Source: Rhodococcus coprophilus NBRC 100603
GTDB lineage: Bacteria > Actinomycetota > Actinomycetes > Mycobacteriales > Mycobacteriaceae
DNA: 64,000 bases
NCBI RefSeq assembly: GCF_001895045.1
Contig: NZ_BDAM01000005.1
Location: 1 to 64,000 of the forward strand
Reading direction: 5' to 3'
The stretch's first letter is position 1. Each line of letters begins with the position of its first letter. The position numbers and the translations under genes were made by a program. Of the stretch, positions 46,889 through 54,308 are shown one piece after another. Under the pieces are notes generated by a model. The model was not told where the DNA came from, made no database searches, and was given only the letters and a program-made list of their open reading frames with translations.

Positions 46889-46983
46889 CTGTGGCTCTGC
46901 CGGCCTCCGGCCGGGGTGCGCCTGCAGGGTTCGAACAAGATCCACGAAGGCGCACTTCGAACGGACCACACCGGCCGGGAGCT

Positions 46984-47448
46984 TCAGAGTTGTTCGTCCC
47001 GTGGGGGCCTCGCACCGCGTTCGTGGGCTCCGTACGACGTTGCACCGCTGCTGGAACCCGACGCGTCGTGGGGCGCAGGTGTGTTCCGGGGTGCAGGAGC
47101 GCCGGCATTCGAGTCGGCAGCGAGCGCGCTGTTCTGTTCTGCGATGCGGTCGCGATCGTGCTGCGCTTCTGTTGCCTGCCTGCGGGCGTCCTTCGCCTCA
47201 CGACGGGCGTTCTTGGCCTTCCGGGAGGACCGGCGGGCGCCGGAGAAGAGCAGCGCCAATCCGAGCAGGCCGACTGCACCCACGACGATGCCGTAGAGGA
47301 ACAGAGTTCCGGTCGACCCCGTGACGTCGTAACCGAACACGGAGAACCCGTCGGTGATCGCGTGTTCGTCGCCGCTGTTGGTCAATACGCCCACAACGCC
47401 GACGACTACGGCGGCAATGAGGAGAACTAGTCCGATGAAAATGATCAT
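46984..47448 (-). CDS. Small two-helix membrane protein with basic coiled-coil tail
   Basis: 154 aa, ATG start with GGAGG 5 bases upstream. Two membrane helices (IIFIGLVLLIAAVVVGVVGVL near 2-22; TLFLYGIVVGAVGLLGLALLF near 48-68) enclose a short loop. Next comes a highly charged coil (GARRSSRKAKNARREAKDARRQATEAQHDRDRIAEQ), then a Pro/Ala/Ser-rich disordered tail. I recognise no named family, but this design is common in mycolic-acid bacteria. It lies convergent to the tRNA-Leu and divergent from the histidine kinase. Confidence 0.78.
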   Translation of the reverse strand: MIIFIGLVLLIAAVVVGVVGVLTNSGDEHAITDGFSVFGYDVTGSTGTLFLYGIVVGAVGLLGLALLFSGARRSSRKAKNARREAKDARRQATEAQHDRDRIAEQNSALAADSNAGAPAPRNTPAPHDASGSSSGATSYGAHERGARPPRDEQL

Positions 47449-47720
47449 GGCGGCCTCCGCGATACTTGGTAGTACTCAGTGAACGCGCAGGTACCAGCCG
47501 TGTCAACGATCTGAATCCTTCTCCGGATGGAAAGCACGCCCGGAGCGCACCGGCGGAAGTTGCGTGATTACCCCTGTCCGATTCCTCCCAGTACGCTACG
47601 GCGGTGTTCTCGATCGGGTGCCCTGCCGACAGGGTCGTGCCGTCACGCTCGGACCGGAACGTACGCGGGCATCGGAAGCGGTGTGCCGTGCGAAGTAACA
47701 AGAAGAGGACCTAAGCGAGC

Positions 47721-49367
47721 ATGAGAGATCCTTCGTTACCCGAACCCAGGAGTGAACAGATCCGCTCCCGGATGACCGTCCAGGGCTGGTTCCAGGTTGC
47801 GTTCGCAGCCTTGGCGGTGTTCCTTCTGGTGGGCACCGTTATCGGTACCTACTTCATCGACCGGACCGCGCGGATCACCGACCAGTTGGTCGTGGACATC
47901 CAGCCGGCACAGGTCGAGGCGTACCGACTGCAATCTGCTCTGCTCAATCAGGAGACCGGAGCGCGTGGGTATGCCCTCACCGGAGACCCGGGCTTTCGCG
48001 AGCCGTACCTCACCGGGCTCCAGGACGAGCAGAAATCCGTGGAGCGGCTGCGCACCCTGATGGCCGGTCACAGCGATGTGCTCGCCAACCTCGACGCGAT
48101 TACGTCGAATGCGGCGGCGTGGCGCGCCGAGTACGCAGAGCCGCTCGTGGATGCTCCGCCGAGCGGGGCGGAGCCACCCGATATCGCGGAGATCGAACGC
48201 GGCCGTGCCGCCTTCGATCTGCTGCGTACCCAGTTCGCGGACCAGAATTCGATCCTCGTCCAGGCTCAAGAAGATGGTTACGACGGACTCGTCCACGCCC
48301 GCACGGTACGCAACTCGGTGCTGGCAGCGATGGTCGCGGGTTTTCTGCTCACCGGCGCCCTCATGGTGGTTCTCGTGCACAACCTCGTCGCCACGCCGCT
48401 CGTCCGACTGCGGGCGGCGACGCGACGCGTCGCCGGCGACGGGAACTTCGATCAGCACATCTACCCTCAGGGCCCGAAGGACATCCGGCACCTGGCGAAC
48501 GATGTCGAGGCGATGCGCGAGCACATCGCCCAGGCGTTGACGGAGGCGCGCCGGCAGCAGGACAAGCTCGCCCGGCAGACCGCCGATCTCGATGCCCAGG
48601 CGGACGAGCTTCGCCGCTCCAACACCGAACTCGAACAGTTCGCCTACGTCGCGTCCCACGACCTGCAGGAGCCCCTGCGCAAGGTCGCCTCCTTCTGTCA
48701 GCTTCTCGAGAAGCGGTACGGAGACAAGCTCGACGACCGGGGAACCCAGTACATCGCGTTCGCGGTGGACGGCGCGAAACGTATGCAGGTGCTCATCAAC
48801 GACCTGCTGGCGTTCTCTCGTGTGGGACGTGTCAACGACGCCCGGCTGCGCGTCGATCTCGGCAGAACGCTGGACAAGGCGCAATCGAACCTTGCCATCA
48901 TGATCGACGAATCGCAGGCCCGGATCGAACGTCCGGACGACTTGCCCGAGCTGACCGGCGATCCGACGCTCCTGACGATGCTGTGGCAGAACCTGCTGGC
49001 CAACGCGATCAAGTTCCGTCATCCCGACCGGCCCCCGGTCGTGCGAATAACGTGCGAAAGGGCCGAAGGGGAGGACGGCGCCGCAGGTTGGCAGTTCTCC
49101 GTCAGCGACAACGGCATCGGTATCCCCGCCGAGTTCGCGGAGAAGGTGTTCGTCATCTTCCAGCGTCTGCACGCTCGTGACGTCTACACAGGCACGGGCA
49201 TCGGTCTGGCTGTGTGCAGGAAGATCGTGGACTACCACGGCGGCAGCATCTGGATCGATACCACTGTCGGCGAGGGTGCCCGAGTCTGCTTCACCCTGGT
49301 CGGCGCCAAACCCCAGTCGGAGCAGAGCCTCCAGATCGACGACCGCGCGCTGAACACTTCGGGGTAG
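47721..49367 (+). CDS. CHASE3-HAMP sensor histidine kinase (orphan)
   Basis: 548 aa, ATG start. TM1 at 24-44 and TM2 at 199-220 flank a CHASE3 extracellular sensor (QPAQVEAYRLQSALLNQETGARGYALTGD, a hallmark). A HAMP linker follows (TPLVRLRAATRRVAGDG), then a coiled coil and HisKA with phospho-accepting His313 (ASHDLQEPLRK). The HATPase domain shows the N box (LWQNLLANAIKF), DNGIGIP and TGTGIGLAVCRKIVDYHGG. It resembles the kinases with the DLQEPLRKV box. No response regulator lies nearby; a GAF-ANTAR protein is the next gene on the opposite strand. Confidence 0.93.
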   Translation: MRDPSLPEPRSEQIRSRMTVQGWFQVAFAALAVFLLVGTVIGTYFIDRTARITDQLVVDIQPAQVEAYRLQSALLNQETGARGYALTGDPGFREPYLTGLQDEQKSVERLRTLMAGHSDVLANLDAITSNAAAWRAEYAEPLVDAPPSGAEPPDIAEIERGRAAFDLLRTQFADQNSILVQAQEDGYDGLVHARTVRNSVLAAMVAGFLLTGALMVVLVHNLVATPLVRLRAATRRVAGDGNFDQHIYPQGPKDIRHLANDVEAMREHIAQALTEARRQQDKLARQTADLDAQADELRRSNTELEQFAYVASHDLQEPLRKVASFCQLLEKRYGDKLDDRGTQYIAFAVDGAKRMQVLINDLLAFSRVGRVNDARLRVDLGRTLDKAQSNLAIMIDESQARIERPDDLPELTGDPTLLTMLWQNLLANAIKFRHPDRPPVVRITCERAEGEDGAAGWQFSVSDNGIGIPAEFAEKVFVIFQRLHARDVYTGTGIGLAVCRKIVDYHGGSIWIDTTVGEGARVCFTLVGAKPQSEQSLQIDDRALNTSG

Positions 49368-49540
49368 TCGGGGGTGGGTCGAACGGCCTGAGCCGAGGGG
49401 CCCGGTCAGGTGTGGCCGAGTGGCCCTGTGGGCCCGGGGAGATTCCGGAGAACCGGTGATCTTCGCGGGGTTTCCGGGCGTCCGACGCGGGGTAACGCAT
49501 GGTGAGGTTTGGCATCTGCCCGGGCGGGTTGTCGGACTCA

Positions 49541-49575
49541 GGCGGCGTGAGTTCAGAGCGGTAGCTCACGCCGCC
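49541..49575. terminator. Hairpin in the gap between convergent kinase and GAF-ANTAR genes
   Basis: An 11-bp perfect stem pairs 49541-49551 with 49565-49575 around a 13-base loop. The gap is 49368-49597. It is the best terminator candidate for either gene. Confidence 0.65.
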
Positions 49576-49597
49576 GCCGGGGCGGGGCTTACAAGTG

Positions 49598-50341
49598 TCA
49601 GGGGTCCTGGCGCACGGAGTGATTCTCGACGACGGTGCGGGCAAGGTCGGCGACCTTGAGATTGACCTGCTGGGATGTGCGCCTCAGCAGGTCGAACGCC
49701 TCGTCTGCCGACAGGTTCTGCGCCGCCATCACGAGTCCGACGGCTTTCCCGATCTCCCGGTTGCTCACCAGACCGCTCCTGAGCGAATCGATGTCCTCAC
49801 CCCGCCCGATCGCGGTGGCGGTGACCGAAGCGAACGCTGCCAGCATGCTGGCGTGTTCGGCCGCCGCAGAGGTGAAGGCACCGGGAGTATCCGAGAACAG
49901 ATTCAGTGCTCCCACCTTGCGGTGGTCGATCAGTAAGCGGAATCCCATCGCTCCTCGCACCGGAGTGGATTCGACCACCGCACGGGCCAGCGCGGGCCAC
50001 GACGAACCCGTCCGCAAATCCGCTTCGATCTGTGGAACCTCTTCCTCGATCGCGTCCAGGCAAGGGCCTTGCCCCAGGTGCCGCTCGTGGGCGTCGATCG
50101 CAGCAGCGACGTCATCGCTCGCCGCTACGAGCACGAACTCCCCGTTACGGCGCAGCATGATGCTCGCGTGGTCACACCCGGGTACAAGCAGGGTTGCGGC
50201 TACACAGATCGCCGAATACACCTCCGAAGCATCGGCACCGCCGTACAGGATCTCGGCCAGGGCCGTGAAAACCGTCGCCGGATCGGCTCCGTTCGACGCG
50301 GGGGTGACCGTGGTGGATCCGTCCTGGTCGTTCTCTGTCAT
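49598..50341 (-). CDS. GAF and ANTAR domain RNA-binding antiterminator
   Basis: 247 aa, ATG start. Residues 20-165 are a GAF sensor (AICVAATLLVPGCDHASIMLRR, LGQGPCLDAIEEEVPQIEADLR, GAMGFRLLIDHRKVGALNLFSD). The ANTAR domain (178-240) reads SLRSGLVSNREIGKAVGLVMAAQNLSADEAFDLLRRTSQQVNLKVADLA, with the usual Gly-Leu pair and A.. R.S hydrophobic spacing. ANTAR proteins bind paired hairpins to block termination. It is convergent with the histidine kinase. A SigF-like promoter lies upstream. Confidence 0.93.
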   Translation of the reverse strand: MTENDQDGSTTVTPASNGADPATVFTALAEILYGGADASEVYSAICVAATLLVPGCDHASIMLRRNGEFVLVAASDDVAAAIDAHERHLGQGPCLDAIEEEVPQIEADLRTGSSWPALARAVVESTPVRGAMGFRLLIDHRKVGALNLFSDTPGAFTSAAAEHASMLAAFASVTATAIGRGEDIDSLRSGLVSNREIGKAVGLVMAAQNLSADEAFDLLRRTSQQVNLKVADLARTVVENHSVRQDP

Positions 50342-50897
50342 GCGCAGACCACCGGCCGGCAGAGAACTCTGTGCGAGCCGCTGTGAGAAGTCGGGAAGGG
50401 TTCCGGTTCAACCGAAGACGATACTCCGCGGGATCCACTCGACGAGTACGACCGGTCACGCGAGGAACTGCGATCCGGAGTCTCGATTCCCCCGAGACTG
50501 TGGGGTGGGGGGACCGGTCGAGTAATCGACGCGGAAACAACTCTCATTGAAGGGTTTCTCCTGAAACAGACCCGATCCCGCCGGCTCGAAAACACGTACT
50601 CGATACCGCGGACACGATAGACGATCAAGGGCTTCTCTTTAACCCCGATGGATCGTACCCGAGCGCCACGACGTCGCCCGCTTCCCTGCGGCCCTGGCGA
50701 GGGCCTTTCGGCCGGTGACGAGACGGGTGAGGTGGGCGGCCCGATCATGTTGTGCCAGATGATCTTCATCGGCGCAGGAAGGAATAGGTGGCGGGTCGCC
50801 GGGGCATAGATAGGAGGGGAAGGCGTCTGTCATCCCGTGGATCGAATTACCGTCGCCTCGACCGGGGTGACGGCCGTATGGGGTGAAAGGACATCAC
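50342..50897. other. 556-base gap without a convincing gene
   Basis: No ORF here has a family signal. On the minus strand GTTT (50590-50593 complement) and GGGTCT (50568-50573 complement) are separated by 16 bases and fit a SigF-type promoter with one mismatch, about 230 bases upstream of the GAF-ANTAR gene. Much of the rest is GC-normal; a long leader of the GAF-ANTAR mRNA and the promoter of the next small gene are expected in it. Confidence 0.45.
50568..50593 (-). promoter_or_regulatory. SigF-like promoter candidate for the GAF-ANTAR gene
   Basis: GTTT-N16-GGGTCT against the mycobacterial SigF consensus GTTT-N15-17-GGGTAT: perfect -35, one mismatch at -10. Distance to the ATG (about 220 bases) is long, so the assignment is uncertain. 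Confidence 0.35.
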
Positions 50898-51086
50898 ATG
50901 TGGGCTCTGCTGAGTAAGCCTCTCCGCCGATGGTTGCTGCTGTCGCTCGCAGTTCCGCTGGTCGCGGGGGGTTTGTCTCTCGTCGCCGACGCGTTGCAGC
51001 GCAAGAAAGGGCGTCCCACGAAGACGTCGAAACTGCTGTCCGGAGTGTCGAACTTCCTCCGGAGGCGGCGTAATCGCCGCAAGTGA
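50898..51086 (+). CDS. Small single-pass membrane protein
   Basis: 62 aa from the ATG at 50898, with GAAAGGA about 6 bases upstream; a GTG at 50883 would add five residues. One hydrophobic helix near residues 11-31 (RRWLLLSLAVPLVAGGLSLV) is followed by a strongly basic tail (LQRKKGRPTKTSKLL; NFLRRRRNRRK). No family is recognised. It would sit in the cytoplasmic membrane with the tail inside. A hairpin terminator follows 50 bases after its stop. Confidence 0.65.
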   Translation: MWALLSKPLRRWLLLSLAVPLVAGGLSLVADALQRKKGRPTKTSKLLSGVSNFLRRRRNRRK

Positions 51087-51136
51087 TCGAGGTCATTCCG
51101 GCGGCGCCGAGTGATGTCGGAAGCTGCAGAGCGCCC

Positions 51137-51164
51137 GGTGACCCGTTCCGCAGAACGGGTCACC
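51137..51164 (+). terminator. Hairpin after the small membrane protein gene
   Basis: A 12-bp stem pairs 51137-51148 with 51153-51164 around a CGCA tetraloop. Confidence 0.75.
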
Positions 51165-51212
51165 GCCGGCAGCGAGGTGACCGCCCGAAGGTCCGAAGGC
51201 GTGAACAATGGG

Positions 51213-51244
51213 GCCGAATGTCCCTACAGATAAGGACGTTCGGC
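51213..51244. promoter_or_regulatory. 11-bp dyad upstream of the secreted hydrolase
   Basis: GCCGAATGTCC (51213-51223) pairs with GGACGTTCGGC (51234-51244) through one G-T pair, around a 10-base loop, about 160 bases before the hydrolase ATG. It could be an operator or an mRNA hairpin. Confidence 0.45.
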
Positions 51245-51406
51245 ACCCCCGCGCCCGCAGATGCGCCTGGCCGATTGCGGCGCCTCGGAAAGTAGATATC
51301 CGGCCCTTTGCCCACCTCGCCGTGGTGAAATCCATGGAATCCGGACTGCGGGCTTGCCGTACACCCTCCAGTGCGGTTCGATCGGTGGCAATCGGTGGGG
51401 GGATGC

Positions 51407-53128
51407 ATGGACATCGTGCACGCAGTTGCGCGGATTTCGACGGCGGTACTGGTGACGGTCACAGCCGTCGCCGCAATGGTGGTTCTTCCGGGGGTCGCCG
51501 GAGGACAGCCCGGTGACCGCACGGAGGTCCCCTACATCTCCACCGCTCCGCTCGCCGCGCAGGTTGCCGGCTCGGTTGTGTCGGTCGCGGTACCACTGCC
51601 ACCGGAGGTGGCGCCGCACCCGCCGGAGTGCGATCGATTGTCGTATCTCCGGTGGCGGTCGGTCGACGGCCCGGCGGAATCCTCGGAAGCCGACCGGATC
51701 TTCGTGGCGCAGCCCGGAATCTTCGAGGGCGCAGGGGCATTCGAGAGCGTAGCCCGCAACACCGTGGTCGCGGCTGCGGAACGCGGTATGCACGTCGAGT
51801 TCTGGGCGCTCGACCGGCGCTCCAACTGTCTCGAAGACCATGCCGGGACGAGTGCCGCTCTTGTGACGGGTGATCTCGACACCGCGACCGACTACTACTT
51901 CCACGGCAAGGAGATCGACGGAAGGCGTTTCGAGGGATACGCAGCAGGGTCCGACATCGCGTGGCTCGCGCAGGTCGGGCTGGAACAGACTCTGCGCGAC
52001 CAGTACGACCTTCTGCGCCATGAGTTTCCGGATCAGAAGGTCCGCAAGGAGAAGGTTGTCTGTGGCGGGCATTCGATGGGCGGCTTCATCACCGGTTACT
52101 TCGCCGAATGGGATTTCGACGGGGACCCGGCGACCACCGACGACGCGGGCTACAACCAGTGCTCGGGCTACTTCGCGCTCGACACCGTTATCCGTGCCGG
52201 GGCACCGTTCCCGAGTTCCGGCGTGCCGTCGGACCTGCCGGAAGAACTGGCTGCGCCCCTCGAGGCATTCACCGGGGCGATCTCCACGGCGAGCCCGGTA
52301 TTGGCGCTGCCGGCCGTGATCAACCCTGAAACCACGAATATGCTTGCGCTGACCGGACTTGCAGCCCGACTGGACCCGGACGGGGTCAACGACATCGTGT
52401 CGCGCATGCCGGACAACACGAATGTGAACTGGACCTTGCGTACCTTGCTGGCGAAGGATCCGGCGATGTTCGCGACCGGGTCACCCGATGTGCGGTCCTT
52501 GAACGCGACAAACGAAGCCGTGCTGGGGGCCATCCTGGACGACAACTCGCAACCGCTGGGGTTCTTGCAGACGAGCGTGGGTTTCCTGACCGGAGGGCCG
52601 GTGCAGGACAAAGTATTCCCGCTACCTTCCACTCCTGCGACACTCGAGTCGGGGTCCTTCGGAGACGCCCCGAAGGCATCTCCGGCCGTGTACGGCGATC
52701 CGCAGGTGGTCTACCGCTGGCTCGATTACGACGAGGTCGGAACCGAAGCGTCGCTGCCGGAGGAGAGTCGGTATACCTCGCGCGCCGGGGAAGTGACCTC
52801 GATCGACGAAATCGCGCGGAACCTCTCCGAGCCTCCGCTGGACTTCACCGAGTGGTACTTCCCGATGCGCCTACCGTCGGATCTCGCCCAGAGTTCGGCA
52901 CCGTCGTTCGCGGCACATCACCTGTACCGGGACGGAGTTGCGAGGAACCCGGTGCTCACGGTGCAGGCGAGTGGCGGGATAACGCTCCCGTCGACGACTC
53001 ATCCGAACGCTGTGTCGATCACCCTTCCCGGGTACAACCACATCGACGTTCTCACCGCCGCCGCCGATCAGAACGACGGGCGCGGTGAAGCGGTGTCGCA
53101 AGCTCTTGCGGAGTTCGCGACACCGTAA
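51407..53128 (+). CDS. Secreted alpha/beta hydrolase
   Basis: 573 aa from the ATG at 51407 (MDIVHAVAR), preceded by a G-rich site. A signal peptide is clear: basic start, hydrophobic core STAVLVTVTAVAAMVVLPG and cleavage near AGG. The nucleophile elbow is GGHSMGGFITG with Ser223. The C-terminal half (for example GYNHIDVLTAAADQNDG) should hold the catalytic His. It looks like a secreted esterase, lipase or peptidase-like enzyme, but I cannot name the substrate. Two Cys pairs are compatible with disulfides. The gene stands alone; it ends 5 bases from a convergent micro-gene stop. Confidence 0.8.
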   Translation: MDIVHAVARISTAVLVTVTAVAAMVVLPGVAGGQPGDRTEVPYISTAPLAAQVAGSVVSVAVPLPPEVAPHPPECDRLSYLRWRSVDGPAESSEADRIFVAQPGIFEGAGAFESVARNTVVAAAERGMHVEFWALDRRSNCLEDHAGTSAALVTGDLDTATDYYFHGKEIDGRRFEGYAAGSDIAWLAQVGLEQTLRDQYDLLRHEFPDQKVRKEKVVCGGHSMGGFITGYFAEWDFDGDPATTDDAGYNQCSGYFALDTVIRAGAPFPSSGVPSDLPEELAAPLEAFTGAISTASPVLALPAVINPETTNMLALTGLAARLDPDGVNDIVSRMPDNTNVNWTLRTLLAKDPAMFATGSPDVRSLNATNEAVLGAILDDNSQPLGFLQTSVGFLTGGPVQDKVFPLPSTPATLESGSFGDAPKASPAVYGDPQVVYRWLDYDEVGTEASLPEESRYTSRAGEVTSIDEIARNLSEPPLDFTEWYFPMRLPSDLAQSSAPSFAAHHLYRDGVARNPVLTVQASGGITLPSTTHPNAVSITLPGYNHIDVLTAAADQNDGRGEAVSQALAEFATP

Positions 53129-53133
53129 TCCGC

Positions 53134-53274
53134 TCAGGGGCGACCGGAGAAGATCGAGTTGTAGTCGTAGGGGCCGACCTGGGCGGCCTGCGCGACCGGC
53201 TCGGCCTGCTCCGGCTCGTTCGGGTTGACCGGCTGCAGGAACAACGGGTTGTTGGCTTCGGTGTAGCTACTCAT
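53134..53274 (-). CDS. 46-aa acidic Pro/Glu/Ala-rich peptide gene
   Basis: 46 aa from the ATG at 53274, with AAAGGA about 8 bases upstream. The peptide starts MSSYTEANNPLFLQPVNPNE and ends GPYDYNSIFSGRP, with an acidic middle rich in Pro, Glu, Ala and Gln. It has no Cys and no membrane helix. The aromatic and polar ending resembles neither a known antitoxin nor a known RiPP core, and no maturation enzyme is nearby. Codon use and ribosome site are consistent with coding. Function unknown. Confidence 0.55.
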   Translation of the reverse strand: MSSYTEANNPLFLQPVNPNEPEQAEPVAQAAQVGPYDYNSIFSGRP

Positions 53275-53555
53275 GATGGAGGTCCTTTCGGGTTCGGCGC
53301 GGACAGCTCCGGCCGAAGGGGTGCGACGAGGTGCAAACGGCGAGGTCGCGCAGTGTGTGCGCGGATACTCGGGTGCAGATCGAAGAAGATCATCGAGGCT
53401 CGTCCGAAGAGAATAGCTCGGAGGATGCGAACCGTACGATTTCTCCACCCTACACCCCGGTTCGCACAACGGACGTGTGACACGGCCCGGGGGGTCACCG
53501 CGCGTCGGCGAAAGCGAAGGTTTAGCGCAGGGCATGCGCCGGGAAGTACTCGGGC

Positions 53556-53747
53556 ATGGCAACTTACAGAGTGATCGACCCCAAGGGTGACGTAGTCGAG
53601 ACCAAGGAAATCGCCAGCGCCGACGCCGCGCACGCATGGTTCGTCGACAAGCGAGCCGACAACAGCGAACTCGGCTGGCGAATGGAAGCCCAGAACGACG
53701 AGGACGGTACCTGGCACTTCTTCGACGACACGGAGGGAACGTCCTGA
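53556..53747 (+). CDS. Small conserved-looking soluble protein
   Basis: 63 aa, ATG start with GGGAAG 9 bases upstream. The sequence (MATYRVIDPKGDVVETKEI; ADAAHAWFVDKRADNSELG; WRMEAQNDEDGTWHFFDDTEG) suggests a single small alpha/beta domain. It has no signal peptide or membrane helix, and I cannot name a family. It ends at a strong terminator shared with csbD. Confidence 0.7.
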   Translation: MATYRVIDPKGDVVETKEIASADAAHAWFVDKRADNSELGWRMEAQNDEDGTWHFFDDTEGTS

Positions 53748-53764
53748 GTCGTCCTACGACACGC

Positions 53765-53795
53765 CCGGGGGCCGCGCACGATGCGCGGCCCCCGG
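53765..53795. terminator. Strong bidirectional terminator
   Basis: A perfect 14-bp stem (53765-53778 with 53782-53795) closes a CGA triloop between two convergent genes. Confidence 0.9.
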
Positions 53796-53810
53796 CATGT
53801 CGGGCAGGTA

Positions 53811-54011
53811 TCAGTCCTGCTTGAAAGTCCTCTTGATGTCGTCTGCGGCGTCGGAGACCTTGTCGCCTGCCTGCTTCACTCCACCCTTCGCCTTATCACC
53901 CCGGCCTTCGGCTTCGAGGTCACGATCATTGGTGGCCTTGCCACCCTTCTCCTTGGCCTTGCCGGCCAGTTCTTCGGCCTTGTGCTTTGCCTTGTCGATG
54001 AAATCGGCCAT
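53811..54011 (-). CDS. CsbD-family stress protein
   Basis: 66 aa from the ATG at 54011, with a perfect AAGGAGG 8 bases upstream. The Lys/Glu/Ala-rich helix pattern is characteristic (DKAKHKAEELAGKAKEKGGK; AKGGVKQAGDKVSDAADDIK). CsbD proteins are small, abundant general-stress proteins of unknown molecular role, typically under SigB or SigF. A perfect SigF-type promoter lies 41-65 bases upstream. It is divergent from the tiny membrane protein at 54147. Confidence 0.93.
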   Translation of the reverse strand: MADFIDKAKHKAEELAGKAKEKGGKATNDRDLEAEGRGDKAKGGVKQAGDKVSDAADDIKRTFKQD

Positions 54012-54051
54012 CGGTCGGTCCTCCTTGTTTGTCGGACGGTTCTCACTTCGA

Positions 54052-54076
54052 ATACCCGGCTCGCGTGAAGTGAAAC
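54052..54076 (-). promoter_or_regulatory. SigF-type promoter of csbD
   Basis: On the minus strand GTTT (54073-54076 complement) and GGGTAT (54052-54057 complement) are separated by exactly 15 bases, a perfect match to the mycobacterial SigF consensus GTTT-N15-17-GGGTAT. The predicted start gives a leader of about 35 bases. Confidence 0.75.
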
Positions 54077-54146
54077 AGCACGTCGACAACGTGTCCCGAA
54101 ACTCCGCAACCGTGTAAGACTGCCTGGAGCGACACGAGGAGGAGCA

Positions 54147-54305
54147 ATGTCAGACCCCAACGACGACGCTATCGGTGACACCCCGGATGCCGATCCCGAA
54201 CTGACCCGCAATCGATCCGGTGGGGGCGCTGCAGGGGTATGGCGGGTGGTCACGTCGCTCGTGGTGGTGGCGTTGGTGATCGTGTTGATCGTGGTCTTTC
54301 TCTAG
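54147..54305 (+). CDS. Tiny single-pass membrane protein
   Basis: 52 aa, ATG start with GAGGAGGAGC directly upstream. The N-terminal half is acidic and polar (MSDPNDDAIGDTPDADPEL); the C-terminal half is one hydrophobic helix (TSLVVVALVIVLIVVFL). The layout recalls DUF6480-type actinobacterial mini-proteins but the match is not certain. It is divergent from csbD, so it may share stress control, and its stop lies 3 bases from the convergent corA stop. Confidence 0.65.
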   Translation: MSDPNDDAIGDTPDADPELTRNRSGGGAAGVWRVVTSLVVVALVIVLIVVFL

Positions 54306-54308
54306 GGC

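Larger units (their letters stand above)
51087..51406. other. 320-base gap holding a terminator and a dyad
   Basis: No gene is evident. It holds a terminator-like hairpin at 51137-51164 and an 11-bp dyad at 51213-51244, then the 5' region of the hydrolase. Confidence 0.6.

Noticed and set aside
46931-46964. Inverted GTTCGAA/TTCGAAC near the 3' end of tRNA-Leu as a possible phage attachment site
   Set aside because: No integrase or prophage genes lie nearby and the copies do not repeat the tRNA end.
47505-47530. TTGACA on the minus strand as a -35 box for the small membrane protein
   Set aside because: No acceptable -10 lies at 16-18 bases, so the promoter is not supported.
51213-51244. DosR-type box
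   Set aside because: The dyad has the GTCC...GGAC order, opposite to the GGGAC...GTCCC of the DosR motif.
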